From Phymatolithon calcareum (lineage: Eukaryota > Rhodophyta > Florideophyceae > Hapalidiales): a stretch of 64,000 bases of DNA. Location: positions 930,001 through 994,000 of the forward strand of contig OZ345378.1 in assembly GCA_977006965.1 (NCBI GenBank), given 5' to 3'. Both the position numbers and the translations under genes were made by a program. This document shows positions 41,121-54,400 of this stretch, in pieces. Positions within the stretch are counted from its first letter, which is position 1. Every line of letters starts with the position of its first letter. Below the pieces are notes generated by a model that saw only the letters and a list, made by a program, of their open reading frames with translations, ran no database searches and was not told the DNA's origin.

Positions 41121-44100
41121 AAACCCCATAGTAAAAGAAAGAATGAAAGAAACATTCGTGCTTCTTTCGCGGTTACCGAAGACTGCTTAGTGTCCTTGAT
41201 TACATGCTAACGTATCGTGCGACAAAAAATAGTTTGAGAAGCTCTCCGGACGCTTACTGATCCTCTCTATTGATCACATTCTGTTTGCGTTGTAAATCAC
41301 AGGCGAAACTGGTGTCGCCAAAGTGGGAATACTCTCGGGTTCACTGGCAAGGCTGGTTGCTGGACCACGCAAATAACTACTGTACAATAGCCAAGTAATC
41401 GCAATGTAATTCATATCACGTGTTTGAGTTGTACAGAAATTGAGCATTGTTAGGCGAAAGAAAAACTGGGTACTTCGATCAGGATAAGAAGTAAGGCGTT
41501 CGCTTTCTAGGCATTTAACTCACACAATAAGTCTATCCTCGACACATAGTCCTATCGTCATGTTCCGTGGCGCGTCATGGGCACGAGGTCGCAATTTCCC
41601 GTGTTTTCAAGAAGCTTTGTACTCCCCTGATTTACCATCGCTCCCTGCAACTCTTTGCTATGTCGAACGCGGGTGAGACATATAGCAGGGTGATGCATAC
41701 ACTACTCAACAATCGTCACACCTGACGACTGAGCTCGAATCTATATGGCCATTGAACTCGTTGCACTATCGGCGACCCACATCCTTGTTACATAGGAGAA
41801 TGAGAAAATTGAGGAATATTCAACCTTAGAGATCTGAGAATGTAGCCGCGACACTGCAGGAAATGCACGCGTGGCGGCTGTGATTTCAATTCTGAATTAG
41901 GTTCTTGAACTGACGGATGAAGTCGAGTGCCCTCTCAACCGGCGGTATGGGCTGTTGCATGCACACAACATGTACCCCACGTCCAGAAAATGACGATGAG
42001 AATCCAAACGTGCTTGGAGAAAAGAAAAGAAACTTCAAAGTGAATGAATTAGTGTAGACGGTGAATCACCGCCAGCGCACTGTCCATAGCTTGGATGCTG
42101 CGCAAGTTAGGCGATTGCGATCGGAAAGAGACCCGGTACTCTGCTTTTGACGGCGCTCACCGCCACAACCTTGCGGGAACACCAGCGGTCTCGGGGATCT
42201 TACACAACCAGGATCCTAGGCTTAATGGGATCGACCACGTTCCATGATAATAGCTTGTACGTTACCGCAAAACGAAAATGATAATTCAAAACCACACTAT
42301 GTGTAGTTCTAGCCGACGAGAACAAGGCCTTTTCTGGATTCATATGGTCCACAATCCTGGCAGCCGGACAAAAGCTGCGATTTGGGTGCTTCACTGGAGG
42401 AGAAGGAGCAAAATACAGAGCTATTCTTTGTCCCATAATGCGATATCCATTACTTTGCGCGCGAATCTTCGAGAGAAAAAAGAAAAAATAGGTGCCTTCA
42501 CAGCGACTACCCTGTTATCGGAACGTGGCCTCGACAGTCAGGTGCCTCACGAAGAAATCAAGGGTGCAATGGAATCGAATCAACTAGTCGAACCGGAGGA
42601 TCAGAGCATCCTTATCATCATTGCTAATAATTGTATGTCTTGTTAGAGATGCAACATTACCTTCTTGGCAGTATCTGTTACACTCCATGTTACCTGCTCT
42701 GGTCCATGTAGCCATGTGAGTTACACGTGGACACATTTCTGCTCCCCATTACTTAGTATGTCGATTCGGATATAAATATTTTATTGTGCCATTTGATGTA
42801 AAACTCCAAGTTCTCCGAGAGGTACCGAAGATATCGCTAAGGTGAGGCAACGTCTCCAAGCTATACGCTGCCGAGATCCACTATCAGTTGTTTCCTGGAT
42901 CTCGGCAAGGCTTACAAGATGGGCTTGGTACATCTGCTATCTTGAGCGAGTCAGGAACGATCGGGACTTCATCATGCTACTCGATGATCATGATGTATGA
43001 AGAGATATTCTATCCACATGACAGGGTAAAAAGCCAGTTGTAGCATGAGGTGCACGACAGCAAGACGCGCACATAGAACGGAAAGAACAGGGTGAGATAG
43101 CAAAACAAAAAACGGGAGAAACCGTAGGAATGAAATGCGCAAGACAAACGAACCCCCAAAAGGAATTAAGAGTAAACAGGATGTCACCCACCGAACACAC
43201 TTCCCAACCTTGGGACTAATCGAGCTCGACTAATTGTGAAATGTGAAAATAGGAACCGACTTATCTTAATCCAAGGAAGAGGCGGTGCTATGCTGTCGAC
43301 CGAGCACAGTCTAAAGCCGTGCGTGAGCTCCAGCGATCGTGTGGACCGGTCATAAGCGCTAGAATCCGCTTTGCGAGGGCTCGGAAATCTCGACTAAAGA
43401 AGCACAGGCATCGAAGTGATGCTGAATGAAGATCAGCGAAAGGTAAACGACGACGAAAAGGAAGAGACAGACCGTGTGTGCGTCGTCTTCAGGCTGCGAC
43501 CTTGGCGACGCCGTCGACCTTGGCGCGAGCGGATAGGGAGATGTGCAACTACACTGTGCTGGCATGCACGGTGGGTGCGCGAAACGCATGTAGTAGATTG
43601 AAAGTTTGGGCGGGAAGCTTCAATCTCTGCGTGACCGAAGGGACGAGCAGTCGTCCTGGCCCATGCACGCTCCGAGTAGTCGAGTCAAAACATCCACGTT
43701 CCCTTGCTGCGAAGGCGCAAACAACATTGGCGGAAGGAAAGAAAGCAACAGGTTCGGTGCTTTCGGGACTGATCACCCGTGGCTCGAAGACTACGGCGAT
43801 GTACACGCAGGGAAAGTCCATATGATACGCAGCCGGAGTATAGACTTCCTGTTGAACAAAACCGAGGGAGTCACTGACATTTTCAACTAACCGGGGCATT
43901 CCCTGAAATAACTAACGCTACGCACCTGCAATGACGTGCGAGTGATATAAGCCTCTAGCGACAAGTTTTGAAAGCTGGGACGCCCACCCAATTTCGTGAC
44001 CATTGTAGGAAGTAGGGGGAAAGTCAGGTTGAAGAAACGCGAATAAACGCAAGTTCAGAAATTATTTTCCGCCTGCTTCCGTAGTTTCCCAACCATTCGG

Positions 44101-44663
44101 GTTAATAGTGCACAACATCAGGATTATCATGAACCCGTTCGTCGGCAATTACTGACGGCTTCAAAAAGTATTCACATCCTCGTCCGATTGTCATTTCTAA
44201 GGACTACAAAAGATATACCCACCGAGCCGATTTGTTGATTACTGCTCTTACGATGCTCATTGCACAAGCGTAGGCCTTGAGCTTGCACATTGAGCAATAA
44301 GTGCACTTCGACTGCAGATATCGGGTGCCTCCAAGGCGACTGACGTACCATGGAAGGCTTCGACTGGTATCATAGGTATCGGCGTCGACCGGGTGGAATC
44401 GAATCGTCGAGCGGTAGGCAGCGAAGAAGGAGTGCTCTCCTAATTACCTAGCAGAAATAACGATCTGCCGTAATCTAAGTAGAAGATAATTCGGAACAAT
44501 AAAGCACTGCTTTGCAAGCCCCACTTGGGAGCGAAGCAACTTACATACATACATACATACATCGGCGTCGAGTTTCGTCCGTTTCGAAATTACTTCTATC
44601 GTATCATAGCTAGTCTCGTCCGCGCTGAGAGCTCATTCAAGTCCGAGTGGATCGGCGGTGTGA
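41121..44663. other. long stretch with no recognised gene
   Basis: Only short frames with no family features on either strand. A (ACAT)5 microsatellite lies at 44543-44562. I see nothing else I can name. Confidence 0.45.
44543..44562. repeat. (ACAT)5 microsatellite
   Basis: Five perfect tetranucleotide units. Confidence 0.95.
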
Positions 44664-44956
44664 CATTCAGGCTCGGTCTATACCGCACATGCCCGTGCCC
44701 GTGCCTGCCCGATGTAATTACAGTAGAACTGGGCAATTCCCACCTAGTCTATACCGGATTATGTATGCCCTGTGCCAGAAATTCTATTTTAGATGACTGC
44801 ATCCATGCATGGCTGGGCTCACCCACCGTCTTGCTCGTACTGCACTATTCTCCAATTTGTGGAAACTAATGATCGCGCTGACCGTTGCACAGAAAGCGAT
44901 AAATACCACCCAGGTAACCCAGCACAACGGGCAAATCGGAGGAGCACGAGAACTGT

Positions 44957-45223
44957 TCAAGTCCATGACCGTACAGGGGCTCGCAATGCGACTGCAGTCC
45001 CCGGCCGCTCCTGTAGTAGTCTAAAAGCTCTTTTGAACTCGGAGTCACTCAAAAGACCGATAACGCGTTCGAAACACTGCCGATCACGCCTACGCGATGC
45101 TGAGCGAAATCGCCTCTCAAGCTTGTCGCCAAACGATATGTCAACAAGCGATAGCAAGACAGTGACGATGCTGCCCACAATAGCTACAGTATTTTGCGCA
45201 TCCATCGTCGACACTAATGACAA
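44957..45223 (-). CDS. small putative membrane protein inside the TIR element
   Basis: 88 codons from ATG 45223 with one hydrophobic helix near the N-terminus (TVAIVGSIVTVLLSLVDISF), then a basic, helical region (FRSASRRRDRQCFERVIGLL). A second strongly hydrophobic stretch (WVVFIAFCATVSAIISF, about 44915-44865) lies just downstream in another frame, so the full product may be spliced or frameshifted. No family recognised. It could be chance, but the paired membrane helices are suggestive. Confidence 0.3.
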   Translation of the reverse strand: MSLVSTMDAQNTVAIVGSIVTVLLSLVDISFGDKLERRFRSASRRRDRQCFERVIGLLSDSEFKRAFRLLQERPGTAVALRAPVRSWT

Positions 45224-45318
45224 CAGCGAACAGCAAAATCAGTACGAAGGGGTCATGGAGGGGTAAACAAGCATTGTCTTCGCGCCAAATCAAAATTTCG
45301 TGCCAAATAGGAAGCAAA

Positions 45319-45384
45319 ACGGGCAGAACAGGACAGTTAACTTCTTTCCCGAGGGAAAGAAGTTAACTGTCCTGTTCTGCCCGT
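45319..45384. repeat. perfect inverted repeat, 32-bp arms
   Basis: Arms 45319-45350 and 45353-45384 with a 2-nt spacer; complementarity continues weakly outward (GAAGCAA/TTGCTTC). It lies inside the TIR element close to its right end. Confidence 0.95.
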
Positions 45385-45941
45385 TCTGCCCGTCTTGCTT
45401 CCGAATGAGAAATTACAGTACCGTTCAACCAATAATATGCCCTAAAATTCGGGCACGGGCATGGGCACAAGCGGTATAGACCGAGCCTCAATCAAAGACA
45501 AATATTTTTATATCCCTCAGTGCACCAATTTGAGTCCATACAGTATCGTCTTTTCTGCGTCCATTCGGAGGTCCCCATGTATCATACCCTTTCGTCCTCT
45601 TTCCCTGGCACACAGTAACCTCAAACCAATAATCGCTGGACGCTGGACGCGAATTTGTCCTGCTTTTCAAGTTTCTCGTCTTCCTCCCTCTGGAAACTTG
45701 TTTCCTTATTCCCCGCCTTCATACTGTGGCCGCAGACTTCCTCTGTCCTGCTCCGACGACACCACGGTGGCGCAGACGTGGATGCGTTCAACCGGCTCGC
45801 ATAGTTTTTCGTATCTTGTGCAGAAGGGTCGGGAATCGAGCTGTGTTGTCTTATTCGCGTTCTAAAGTGAAAGACAATTAATCGTCTGTTTAGGTGACTG
45901 AAACTCAATTTCGTCAACTCTCAGGTCATCAGCAAGCACAA

Positions 45942-47288
45942 ATGGACCCCCACGATGCCTTTACTTCCATGCCTACCGGGAAGACTGCCGCAAATGCCAA
46001 TGCATCCACTGAACGGAGGCTAGGGCCGTCCTTTTCCAGCACCGACTCGCAATCTTTCGTCGCATTGAACAGCCCGCTACGACCAGCACTTAACGTGAAC
46101 TCGCATCAGGATAGGAAACAGGGAGGCGTGCAAGCCGGTCCACAGGTTGTGCCTTCTTCAGCTGCCACCCACCGCCAAACCGTTCTTGGCCCGACGTCAA
46201 GTGCCACTCCGCTGTCTTCACGTGTCCCTGGCGGAGCTGTGCTGGGACCACGGGGTAAGAAACAATGTCCGACCTGCTCCGAAATTACGGCTTCCGCGAG
46301 AGCTAAGTGCCCCAGTTGCGATCATGTGTTCCGCGTCCTGAAAAACGAAAAGAATCCGTTTAAGACTGGAAAACCCGGGAAGAAAAAGTGTCTCAAGTGT
46401 AGTGCTGAACTCCCCTCTGCATGCAGAACGTGCAAATATTGCAAACATGTCTTCAGGGTAACGCCCGTGAAGAAGAAACAGTCACGCATAACAGATACCG
46501 TTGTGTCGGTGGCCGCAGTTGCAGACGCGGCGGCGCTTGTTCAGTCGGAGGGGCAGGTTACACGACCTGAGCTAATTCCTTCGGCAGCATTGGCTTTACC
46601 TAGTGCCGTACAACATGTCCAATTCAGGCTCGCCGCAAATGTAACAGGGGCATCTTCGACGGCAGCTGGTGAGACGATGACCCTGGTCCATTCTATGGGA
46701 CACAGCTCTTCGCCCCATGCGAGTGGAACCCAAAAGCATGAAATTGTTGATCCTGCGAACGTCAAAAAGCAAATGCTGACACCCGCAAACGACACCGCTG
46801 CATCTACGACCCCGCCGCCTTCTCAGGGGCAGACTGCAAGACGAGAGGCACGCCCTACCGTAGCTGTCCCTGTCTTAAGCGACGCGAGACAGATCAGTCC
46901 GCCGATCAAGAGCAACTCGCAACTTGAGCCACGGGCAGTCGGCACTGCGGCATCAGAGACCGTTGTTGCACACGCGGGGACAGGGGGCCATTCTGAAGGA
47001 CAGACTACATCGCTGCTCTCAGCTGGCGTACAGAAGCACCAAAGCAGTGAAGCCATGGATACCGTCAACCAATTAAGCCCACGCGCAAGCAACACCCGTG
47101 CGTGTAGGACGGCGGCTCGTACTGGCGGGCAAACAATGGGGCCGAAAACAACCTCCTCGGGATTGGTGCCTGCAAGTCAGCCCTCCAATGCGTCAATGCG
47201 GCGGATGAAGAGGCATGGCTTGTCGACGCGCGATACTGCGATATTGTTGACGTGCTGCACAATACTCCTGTATATTTTCCGAAAGTGA
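45942..47288 (+). CDS. tail-anchored protein with two zinc ribbons
   Basis: ATG 45942 is the first in-frame ATG and gives 448 residues. Two closely related zinc ribbons occur in tandem: C109, C112, C123, C126 (KKQCPTCSEITASA) and C150, C153, C164, C167 (KKKCLKCSAELPSA), each ending CxHVFRV, in the UPF0547-like style. The remaining 250 residues are low-complexity Ser/Thr/Ala/Gln. The last 18 form a hydrophobic tail (TAILLTCCTILLYIFRK) with no signal peptide, as in tail-anchored ER or mitochondrial outer-membrane proteins with the zinc ribbons facing the cytosol. Partner and role are unknown. Confidence 0.7.
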   Translation: MDPHDAFTSMPTGKTAANANASTERRLGPSFSSTDSQSFVALNSPLRPALNVNSHQDRKQGGVQAGPQVVPSSAATHRQTVLGPTSSATPLSSRVPGGAVLGPRGKKQCPTCSEITASARAKCPSCDHVFRVLKNEKNPFKTGKPGKKKCLKCSAELPSACRTCKYCKHVFRVTPVKKKQSRITDTVVSVAAVADAAALVQSEGQVTRPELIPSAALALPSAVQHVQFRLAANVTGASSTAAGETMTLVHSMGHSSSPHASGTQKHEIVDPANVKKQMLTPANDTAASTTPPPSQGQTARREARPTVAVPVLSDARQISPPIKSNSQLEPRAVGTAASETVVAHAGTGGHSEGQTTSLLSAGVQKHQSSEAMDTVNQLSPRASNTRACRTAARTGGQTMGPKTTSSGLVPASQPSNASMRRMKRHGLSTRDTAILLTCCTILLYIFRK

Positions 47289-49893
47289 AAAGGGCAGTGC
47301 AATTCCGCCTTGTTCTGGCCAATTATGGAACTCTTGTGAGAAGCACAAGTTGGTGCACTCTGTATCCTGCAAATCGCTATATATCTATTTTTCGGACAGA
47401 CATCATGGTGAGGATGGAGCAGATCTCTGTGCCTCGGTCGCGGTCTCGGGGGCTTACCAACCTTGCGTGTCTGATCATGGTCTATATCAGACGTCACCTC
47501 CGTACATCATTATTCATATCGTTATTATATCCTCTCCTTACTCCAATGATAATAAGGCTTATGGGCACTTAGTGTCCATTCTTCATAAACCGACATTTGA
47601 ATTACATGCCATTGTCTCAGACAGAGCTAATTTACCGCCGTTGTCCGACCGTGTAATTTTTGCGATGCGCAGTCATGTTTCAGAAGCACACGCTTTCGGC
47701 TATGCAACTAAAACTGTTTGTTGAATCTAATGGTGTGCCAAGACATATGCAGCAAACGGGGAAGCATTCCGACTTTGATTAGTCCTGCAGCCCAAGCAGA
47801 CAAGAATTTCCAGGGGCATGGTTTTGTGACGATATTATATCATTCATTCCCTAAGAGTGTCCTGCGCATCTTGTGTTTCTAACTCTTTTTCGGCTTTGGA
47901 ATCTTCATAGGATACCAAACGACAGCTCAAGCTCGGTTGTACATGAGATCCCGTAGCTGTAGAAAGATACCGGCCATTGATAAGTCTCTCAAGGCACTAA
48001 TGCAACGACGAGATCGCTCCAAAGGAAGACAATGCGTTCAATATGAATGCCAGGTTACCTACGATTACATAGTCAGCGCAAGGTACATACTGCAAACTGA
48101 GCCAGTATTATTCGTTTTCCAGGGATCAGGGCTATGCAATGACACTCAAAACGAAATAGTGCGTTTTAACAATCCAAGTAAGCAGCGCGAAAAGCCCATG
48201 AGAGTGAGATTCAATCCCAGTATACAATCTATCTATTGGATATTCAGTTTAGTCTTCACGGTTTGTGGGTTCACGGGCATGATTGGGAAACCGCCATTCC
48301 CACGGACTAACAAATTTAAGGTGCAAATTATTCTTTAGTGCGTTCTGACGGGTAGATCCTTGATAGCAGTGATGCTGAATGCCAATAGCCACAGTTGCAA
48401 ATGAAGATATCACCAGTCAAATACTTCACATTCCGTTATAAACGGGATTCGGAAGCTCTAGAATAGTGGGAGTTTAATTGCTTCACTAATAAATGCGACT
48501 GAAAACACGACATCAGATATAGTAGTTGTCTCTCTTGCTTTCAGGAATTCGTCAAAATTGTTTCCTATTGAGAACACTGTCGAGCGTAATGAAGAAAAAC
48601 CATCTCCCTAGATCATTGAGATCGGCTTTAGAGGCAGAGCCCTCCTCGGGAAGTATCCTCCTGCAAACCTACAGGATATCATTTTACCAGGACTAAGCCC
48701 ATTGTCATTTACGGAATTTTTTCCAGCGTGAAGAATGCATTACAGGACACTGCTGTCAGGCTTTGGGAGCAATATATTCACCGGGGGAGCTCGCGCCGTG
48801 GAATATGACGATTTTCTCGTTGTCAGAATGCTGCAATGGTTATTGTTTGTGCTGTGCTGAAAAAAATGTTCTATTTAGCATTTTGATTAGGTACTTGGCC
48901 TGAAGCCATGTGCAGAAGCACTGTAATTAAGCACTCTGTTTCTTTTGGGAATGCGCCAGTTATTGAGGCACCCGGAAACTCCGTCCAAGGTGCTAGACAT
49001 GCAGGCAACGACTGGTGCAAACAATACTGTTTGGGTTGGAATTTGTGCAGTATGCGTGCACCTCGCACCACCGAGAGAACCTACATCGTGCTGTAGCGGG
49101 TACCCAGAAAAGAAGCATCATTCCTTTCTTGCTTTTGCACCCATGTACCGAGGAGGGAACGGAATCTGCGCTTCGCCATTCCGCTCGTGCCGGCTAATCA
49201 ATAGCCTCGACGCCTCTCGATCTTTCTGTCACTTGCTGGTTGCATGAAAGCATCCACATGCTACCGTTTCTACCGCTCTAAGGGTTCCCAACTCTTTTAC
49301 GCGCCAACGGTGCGCAATGACATGCAGCTGTCGTTGCGCTGTGCCATGGGACCGGGGAAGGTCAGTCCATGGAGGACTGCTAGGGATTGGAGTCTCTTGC
49401 CCGCTCTCTCTCAATAATCTGTTGACAATCAGCATGACTGGGAGCCGCATAGGAGAGTTTGGATGTCTACGATTCTCCATATGTCCAGCGCAACACGCCG
49501 AAGTCATGTCTTGCTAGGTGAGCCATCTGACCACATTTCCAGTAGTATCTTTTGCTCCAGGAGCTAAGCTATCTGACGTCTTTAAATACAGCAATTCGGG
49601 TTTTGGGAATGCGTGTGGGTCCGGAAGAAGGCGCATAAGCGTGAAGATGAAGGAGAGACGGTGCGCAGTATTCGAGGAATGGACCGTTGAACGCCCTGAA
49701 AGAATTGTCTCCTAGGTTCCTGTTTCCTGTTTCGAGTAAGATACATATTTCCTAAGACGTGTATTAGAGGGAGGTTGTCTCCATGGCTGTATCGATATTA
49801 CAAAACTCGTTTCCACATCGCGGATGGGGTGATGAATCTGGAAGATGATTTATGTAAAGTTTTTCCGAACAGAATAATTGACAATGTTAGAAA
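47289..49893. other. no recognised gene
   Basis: Short frames only. The longest (plus, 47937-48338, 133 codons) has one hydrophobic stretch near the end (IYWIFSLVFTVCGFTGMIG) but no family features. I cannot tell whether it is real. Confidence 0.35.
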
Positions 49894-51239
49894 TCAGACA
49901 GAGTGTGTGTTTTCTTGTCGGTTAGGAGGAGAAGCCAGAATTTGTGTTAAGAAAGGCCCTGCGTTTCGAGTAGCAAAAATGTTCTGAGCTGTTGTTGTCA
50001 GTATTCTCCCGCGGAGCACTACAGCGGGAATTGTTGACCGTAGAGATCCTAGAATTTGCTCTCCAGGATGCCCGCCGTTGATATCCCGCTGGTCTGTCCT
50101 TTTCCAAACAACAGAAAATACAGGCGAGTCGTCATGTATTTCAGAAATGGTAGACATCTGGAGACGAAAAACTGGGAATGATATTCCCGGACAGTCAGAA
50201 CTCAGGGACGGAGAGTACTCTAGGCAGTCCATGCTAGAAGAGAACCCTGATTCCACGAATTTTGCCATCAAGTCGCATTTGACTGAAGCAGGCATACTCT
50301 TTGCGTGTGGTCCTCCGCAATTGGATTTCCAACTCCAGGAAAAACTCGTCGCTGCTTGGGTGAAGAAACGTTAGCTCCTCTTCTCACTTGCTCAATACCC
50401 AGGACTTGCACTGCGCGTATGGCCTTCGATCTGTCTGTTCTAGTTTGATAGAGCCCACGCTCGCGAGTAGAAAGATCGATGTCCATGGCATCGCAAAAAT
50501 CAAAGTACGTGGGAAAGATAATCTGGAGCTGCGTAGCATCTTTCGCTCGAAGATTAAAGACATGGTACACAGAGGGAAAAAGAGTACATCGAATCCTTGA
50601 ATTGCGGGAGCATGCGCTTGCAAAAACGCGGAATTCAAAAAGCGTGCAGTTTACCGCCGTTGACCTTGAAACAGTTTGTCTCACAGATGTTGCAGCGGTA
50701 AGGAGATTGGGGAGTCTTTTCATCTCCTTGGAAGGCTCCTTAAGGACTTTGGATGCAGCGCTGGATAAAAACGCTGTGGTCCTGCGCAGTACGTATGCTT
50801 CGCGCGAGAATTGCTCATTGAGATCTCTAGCATTCCGAATACTCTCTGCGGCTTTCATAGATGCTTGGGATTCACGTGTCAGCTCCTCAACGCGGCTGTA
50901 GAGAACAGAATGAGATTGTCGCAAGTCGTTAATCTCGCTCAAAATTGCAGAAGAGACAAGTCCCGAAAACGTGACAGGTTGATGAGCTTCTGTCTCGAAG
51001 TGTGGGCTGAGATCTGGATACGGCGAGATGGGAACAGCCATTCGCTGTATTTGAGGCCCGGATGGGCATGTAACCCCATCATGGTTCACGACGGGACGGA
51101 CAGCAGTGCGCGAAGGAGGACTTGACTGAGCTTGCCGAGAATTTTGAGCTGGCATTGATTCAGTGCCTGTTGTTGGAACGTTTTCACTGTCAACCTCTTG
51201 AGTGTTTTCCCCTGCTTTATGTTGGCCAGGCTCGGTCAT
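49894..51239 (-). CDS. element ORF 1, coiled-coil protein (broken at 3' end)
   Basis: ATG 51239 opens a 323-codon frame ending at 50268. Residues 1-90 are Ser/Pro/Gln-rich. About 90-200 is predicted helical and coiled-coil-like (SEINDLRQSHSVLYSRVEEL, ESQASMKAAESIRNARDLNE). The part after about residue 210 is Cys- and Phe-rich and may be out of frame. A second open stretch (50295-49894) overlaps the end in another frame and may continue the protein. No family recognised. It is divergent from the transposase-like gene, with about 160 bp between their start codons. Confidence 0.45.
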
Positions 51240-51400
51240 TAAATCGCAGTAGGACAGAGATCAGGGCTCTGCCACGAATCAGTTCCCTTGGATCGTCTAG
51301 ATCTATGGAAAAGAATCCAGCAGTCTTGCGCGTGCAAAACCGAAGAGTGTTTCAACGGGAAGCTTTATCCGGGAGTCTTAAATTTTCGGCGCGTTAGTAG

Positions 51401-54400
51401 ATGGAACGCGAACTTTTTCTCGAGAACTACATAGCCTCAAGGCTAAGAACATTGCAATCAGCCATCGTAAATATCATACAATTGGCAGAAGTGTGATCCC
51501 TTTGAACGTTCTTCTTCTTGAGGCTAAGAAATACAGACCTTAAACTTATCTCCGTCGTCCTGCTTGTAGCGTCTCCCCGTGCAAAAATTACCAGAGAGTG
51601 AACACACCGTGCGACTTCATAATCGAGCGAGAAGATCATTATCAATTCTGACCATAACTTTTAACCGTGGAGCAGAATAGCAGTGCGATGAAACAGAAGA
51701 GACGCCGTTGAAGCCGACACCGCTTCGATGCGATTCCTGACGTGTCATTCTCCCAGGAGAGGCCTGTTCGTGGCGCGGATCTGGGAAACATAAACCCCGA
51801 GCGACAACCACGGGATAAAGACGAAGCAGAAGCGCCTTACCATTCACAACTTCAAACAGAGAAGACCAATCAATTGCAAAGTACCGCGGAAGAGTTCGTA
51901 AATCTTGGTCGAAATCATGCTCAGGCTGAATTGGGTCCTCAAGATGAATATGGATGCTCGAACTACAAATCATTATCTCGGTCTGATGAATTGTTCGGTG
52001 CTACGGAAGAAGGCCATATTAACGGCTTACATTCTGGCGAAAGAAATGAGGTGAGCAATGTTCATATCCAAGATGGGTCCTTAATCAAGACCTGGAGAAT
52101 ACTATGGGCATTGATAAGGACGTGCGGCGTGCAACGCCTTACCAAGGAGCAATATCAATCTGTACGCCTATTCTCCGAGGCACTAGTGATCGACGGGCTT
52201 GGTGACTGGAAACATAATGATGAATCGAACGTAGGCGCAGAATCCAAGGTTTCGAAGATTTCCTATCTACCGCACTACTCCACCCTGTATAAGTCCATAA
52301 AGCCGGCACTGTTCCAGTCGCTGACCGTCCGGAGCTTCGAACATGTTGAAGAAATTAACCTAAAAATGGCTGGTGCTACTTCCAGACAGATTTCAAGCTC
52401 CGGAAATCCAGTCACATCCCTTAAAACGGTTCTACCGAGAGAGTACGCACGTGCAGATCTTGCAACTCCGGCAGTGTTCGATGCTATGTACAGCACAAGT
52501 CTCGAGTTCCACCTAGACCAAGGTATGAGCGAATCAACTCCTCGTATTTCCTGCGCTGATTGCGTAGATATTCTACAACTTATTTCCGCGCGTGACTGGT
52601 TTTACGGGAACCCAAAAAGTGTTACCGTCGACGGCTATGAGCCGTCAATATTACCAACGACCACAGCCGAGGCTGGAGATGTGCTTCAATTATCGTTAAT
52701 TATTTCCGGTACGGAGCGTTTAGATGAGTCTTTTTGCAGAAGCTTTGTCCCAAGTAGAACAGCAGAGCGGTACGAGCATGTTCGAGGAAGGATTTTATGC
52801 GTCTGGACTATAGGACACGAAAAGCGGAAGGGTGTACCGGGGTTCGTAGGAAGTGGATATTCCGGTCTTTCAGATCGAGACAAAAACATCAGGGATCGTT
52901 TCAAATTCGTGACGTACTCCTCGCCATCGGAATCCATTTCTGCCGTAATTCCTGAGCTTCCAGAGGACGACGATATCGATTCCGCAAATGCTGTCGTCGA
53001 TGATGCGACCGTGCTGCAAAGACTAAAGGAGATGAAGCGACGAAGGAATGTAGCTCTTAAACAGCGACGGCGCCAGATGGAAGAGGCTTGGAGGGACTGG
53101 GAAAAACCAGTTGTGAAACCTGGTGATGTCGTTGCGCTTCTCTCTCCCTCCGTCGAGAATCGTGGAGTGAATGACCTGGGTTATCGAAATATCCTCACGA
53201 GCACAGATCGATCACCTAGATTATTACTTGTGAACCGGTTCTGGGTTGAACAGGAAGAGCGAAACGTTCACATACTGTGGGTTCCAGGAGGACATGATGT
53301 TGATTCCCATCCTGCAGGACCTGCAAAATATCCCAAGGATCTCCGCGACTATTGTCAATCACCTATCGTGTCTTCTTCCAATGCGCACGTGTACGTTAAG
53401 AAGTCTCATCTCGTTGAGACAAAGGCCGGACTAAGAGGGCCACATAAGAGTTCTGCACTGAGCAGCTTCGGATCGTTGAGCACAGGGGAAGCATACTTCA
53501 TTTACCGCTTTGTCATTTTTTGGGACGGGTTCGAAATGCAAGATGGATAGGAAGCATCGGGTGATGGTGTCTACCTCTTAAGTTTAAACCTTCCTACGAA
53601 TTCCAGCCGTACTGCAAACGAAGTTCGTATCGTTAGTCGCACTCCCCCTGGAGTCAAGAGCGACACAGTACTAAGGGCAATCGTACAGGATGTTATCAGA
53701 GGTATGACAGAAGGATTTTTGGACGTTGACGCGCGCGGAAAGCCCAGGAGAATCTTTTTGGACCTGGTGGGTTTTATTGGGGACACTCCGGCTTTGAACA
53801 CTTTTCTGGACATTCTAGGAAACAATGCCAGTGCATGCTGTCACCTTTGGCGCTATGTCCGACGAACGTCCGCAATCGTGGGTAGTAGATACACGGGGAT
53901 GTCGGCGAGAGGTTTTGATGCAGCGTCCCAAAGAGGATTCTACCAGCACCAAGCCGTGCGGGATTGTCAGCCCGGAGCGGAGACGTGCCGTTTGCTGGGC
54001 ATGAAATCCCTTCCGGACAAGACCAGCCTCCTATTGCACAACATGAGGTCTGAAATGATGCAATGCAAATAACACATCCCCAAAACAGCTGACGGACGTC
54101 CCGTAGTCCCCTGCGATTTAGATCCGTACAAGGCGTGCCTCATTGCACCAGATCATCTATTGAGCGGATATTTTCGTGATTGCATGAACCTAGACATAAA
54201 ATTGCTCCCAACATCTAAGGGTAGGGACGTTTGTGAAGGGTTTATGCTTGGGATGCTTCGCGACTGCGGTCTACCATCTCAGAATCGTTTGGTTAACCAG
54301 GAGCAGAAAAAACTGCACGGAATGACGATGACCGAGCTATATGCACTTAGCCTCGTTGCTCCTCTTGCCCTAACGCAGGGGCTTGAAATACCGGACTCAA

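Larger units (their letters stand above)
44669..45488. mobile_element. 820-bp TIR-bounded element
   Basis: The ends are inverted repeats: AGGCTCGGTCTATACCGC at 44669 and its complement ending at 45488, continuing into TGCCCGTGCCCG-like sequence. Flanks CATTC (44664-44668) and CAATC (45489-45493) look like a decayed 5-bp target duplication. Inside are a small minus-strand membrane-protein-like frame and a 32-bp-arm perfect hairpin near the right end. The superfamily is unknown. Confidence 0.6.

Noticed and set aside
44380-44470. tRNA-like GGAATCGAATCG stretch
   Set aside because: No cloverleaf arms or A-box at the right spacing. No tRNA, rRNA or CRISPR was found anywhere in the window.
53548-54072. 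Stop-codon reassignment to explain in-frame TAG and TAA
   Set aside because: Host genes in the window end properly at TAG, TAA and TGA, so a variant code is not supported.
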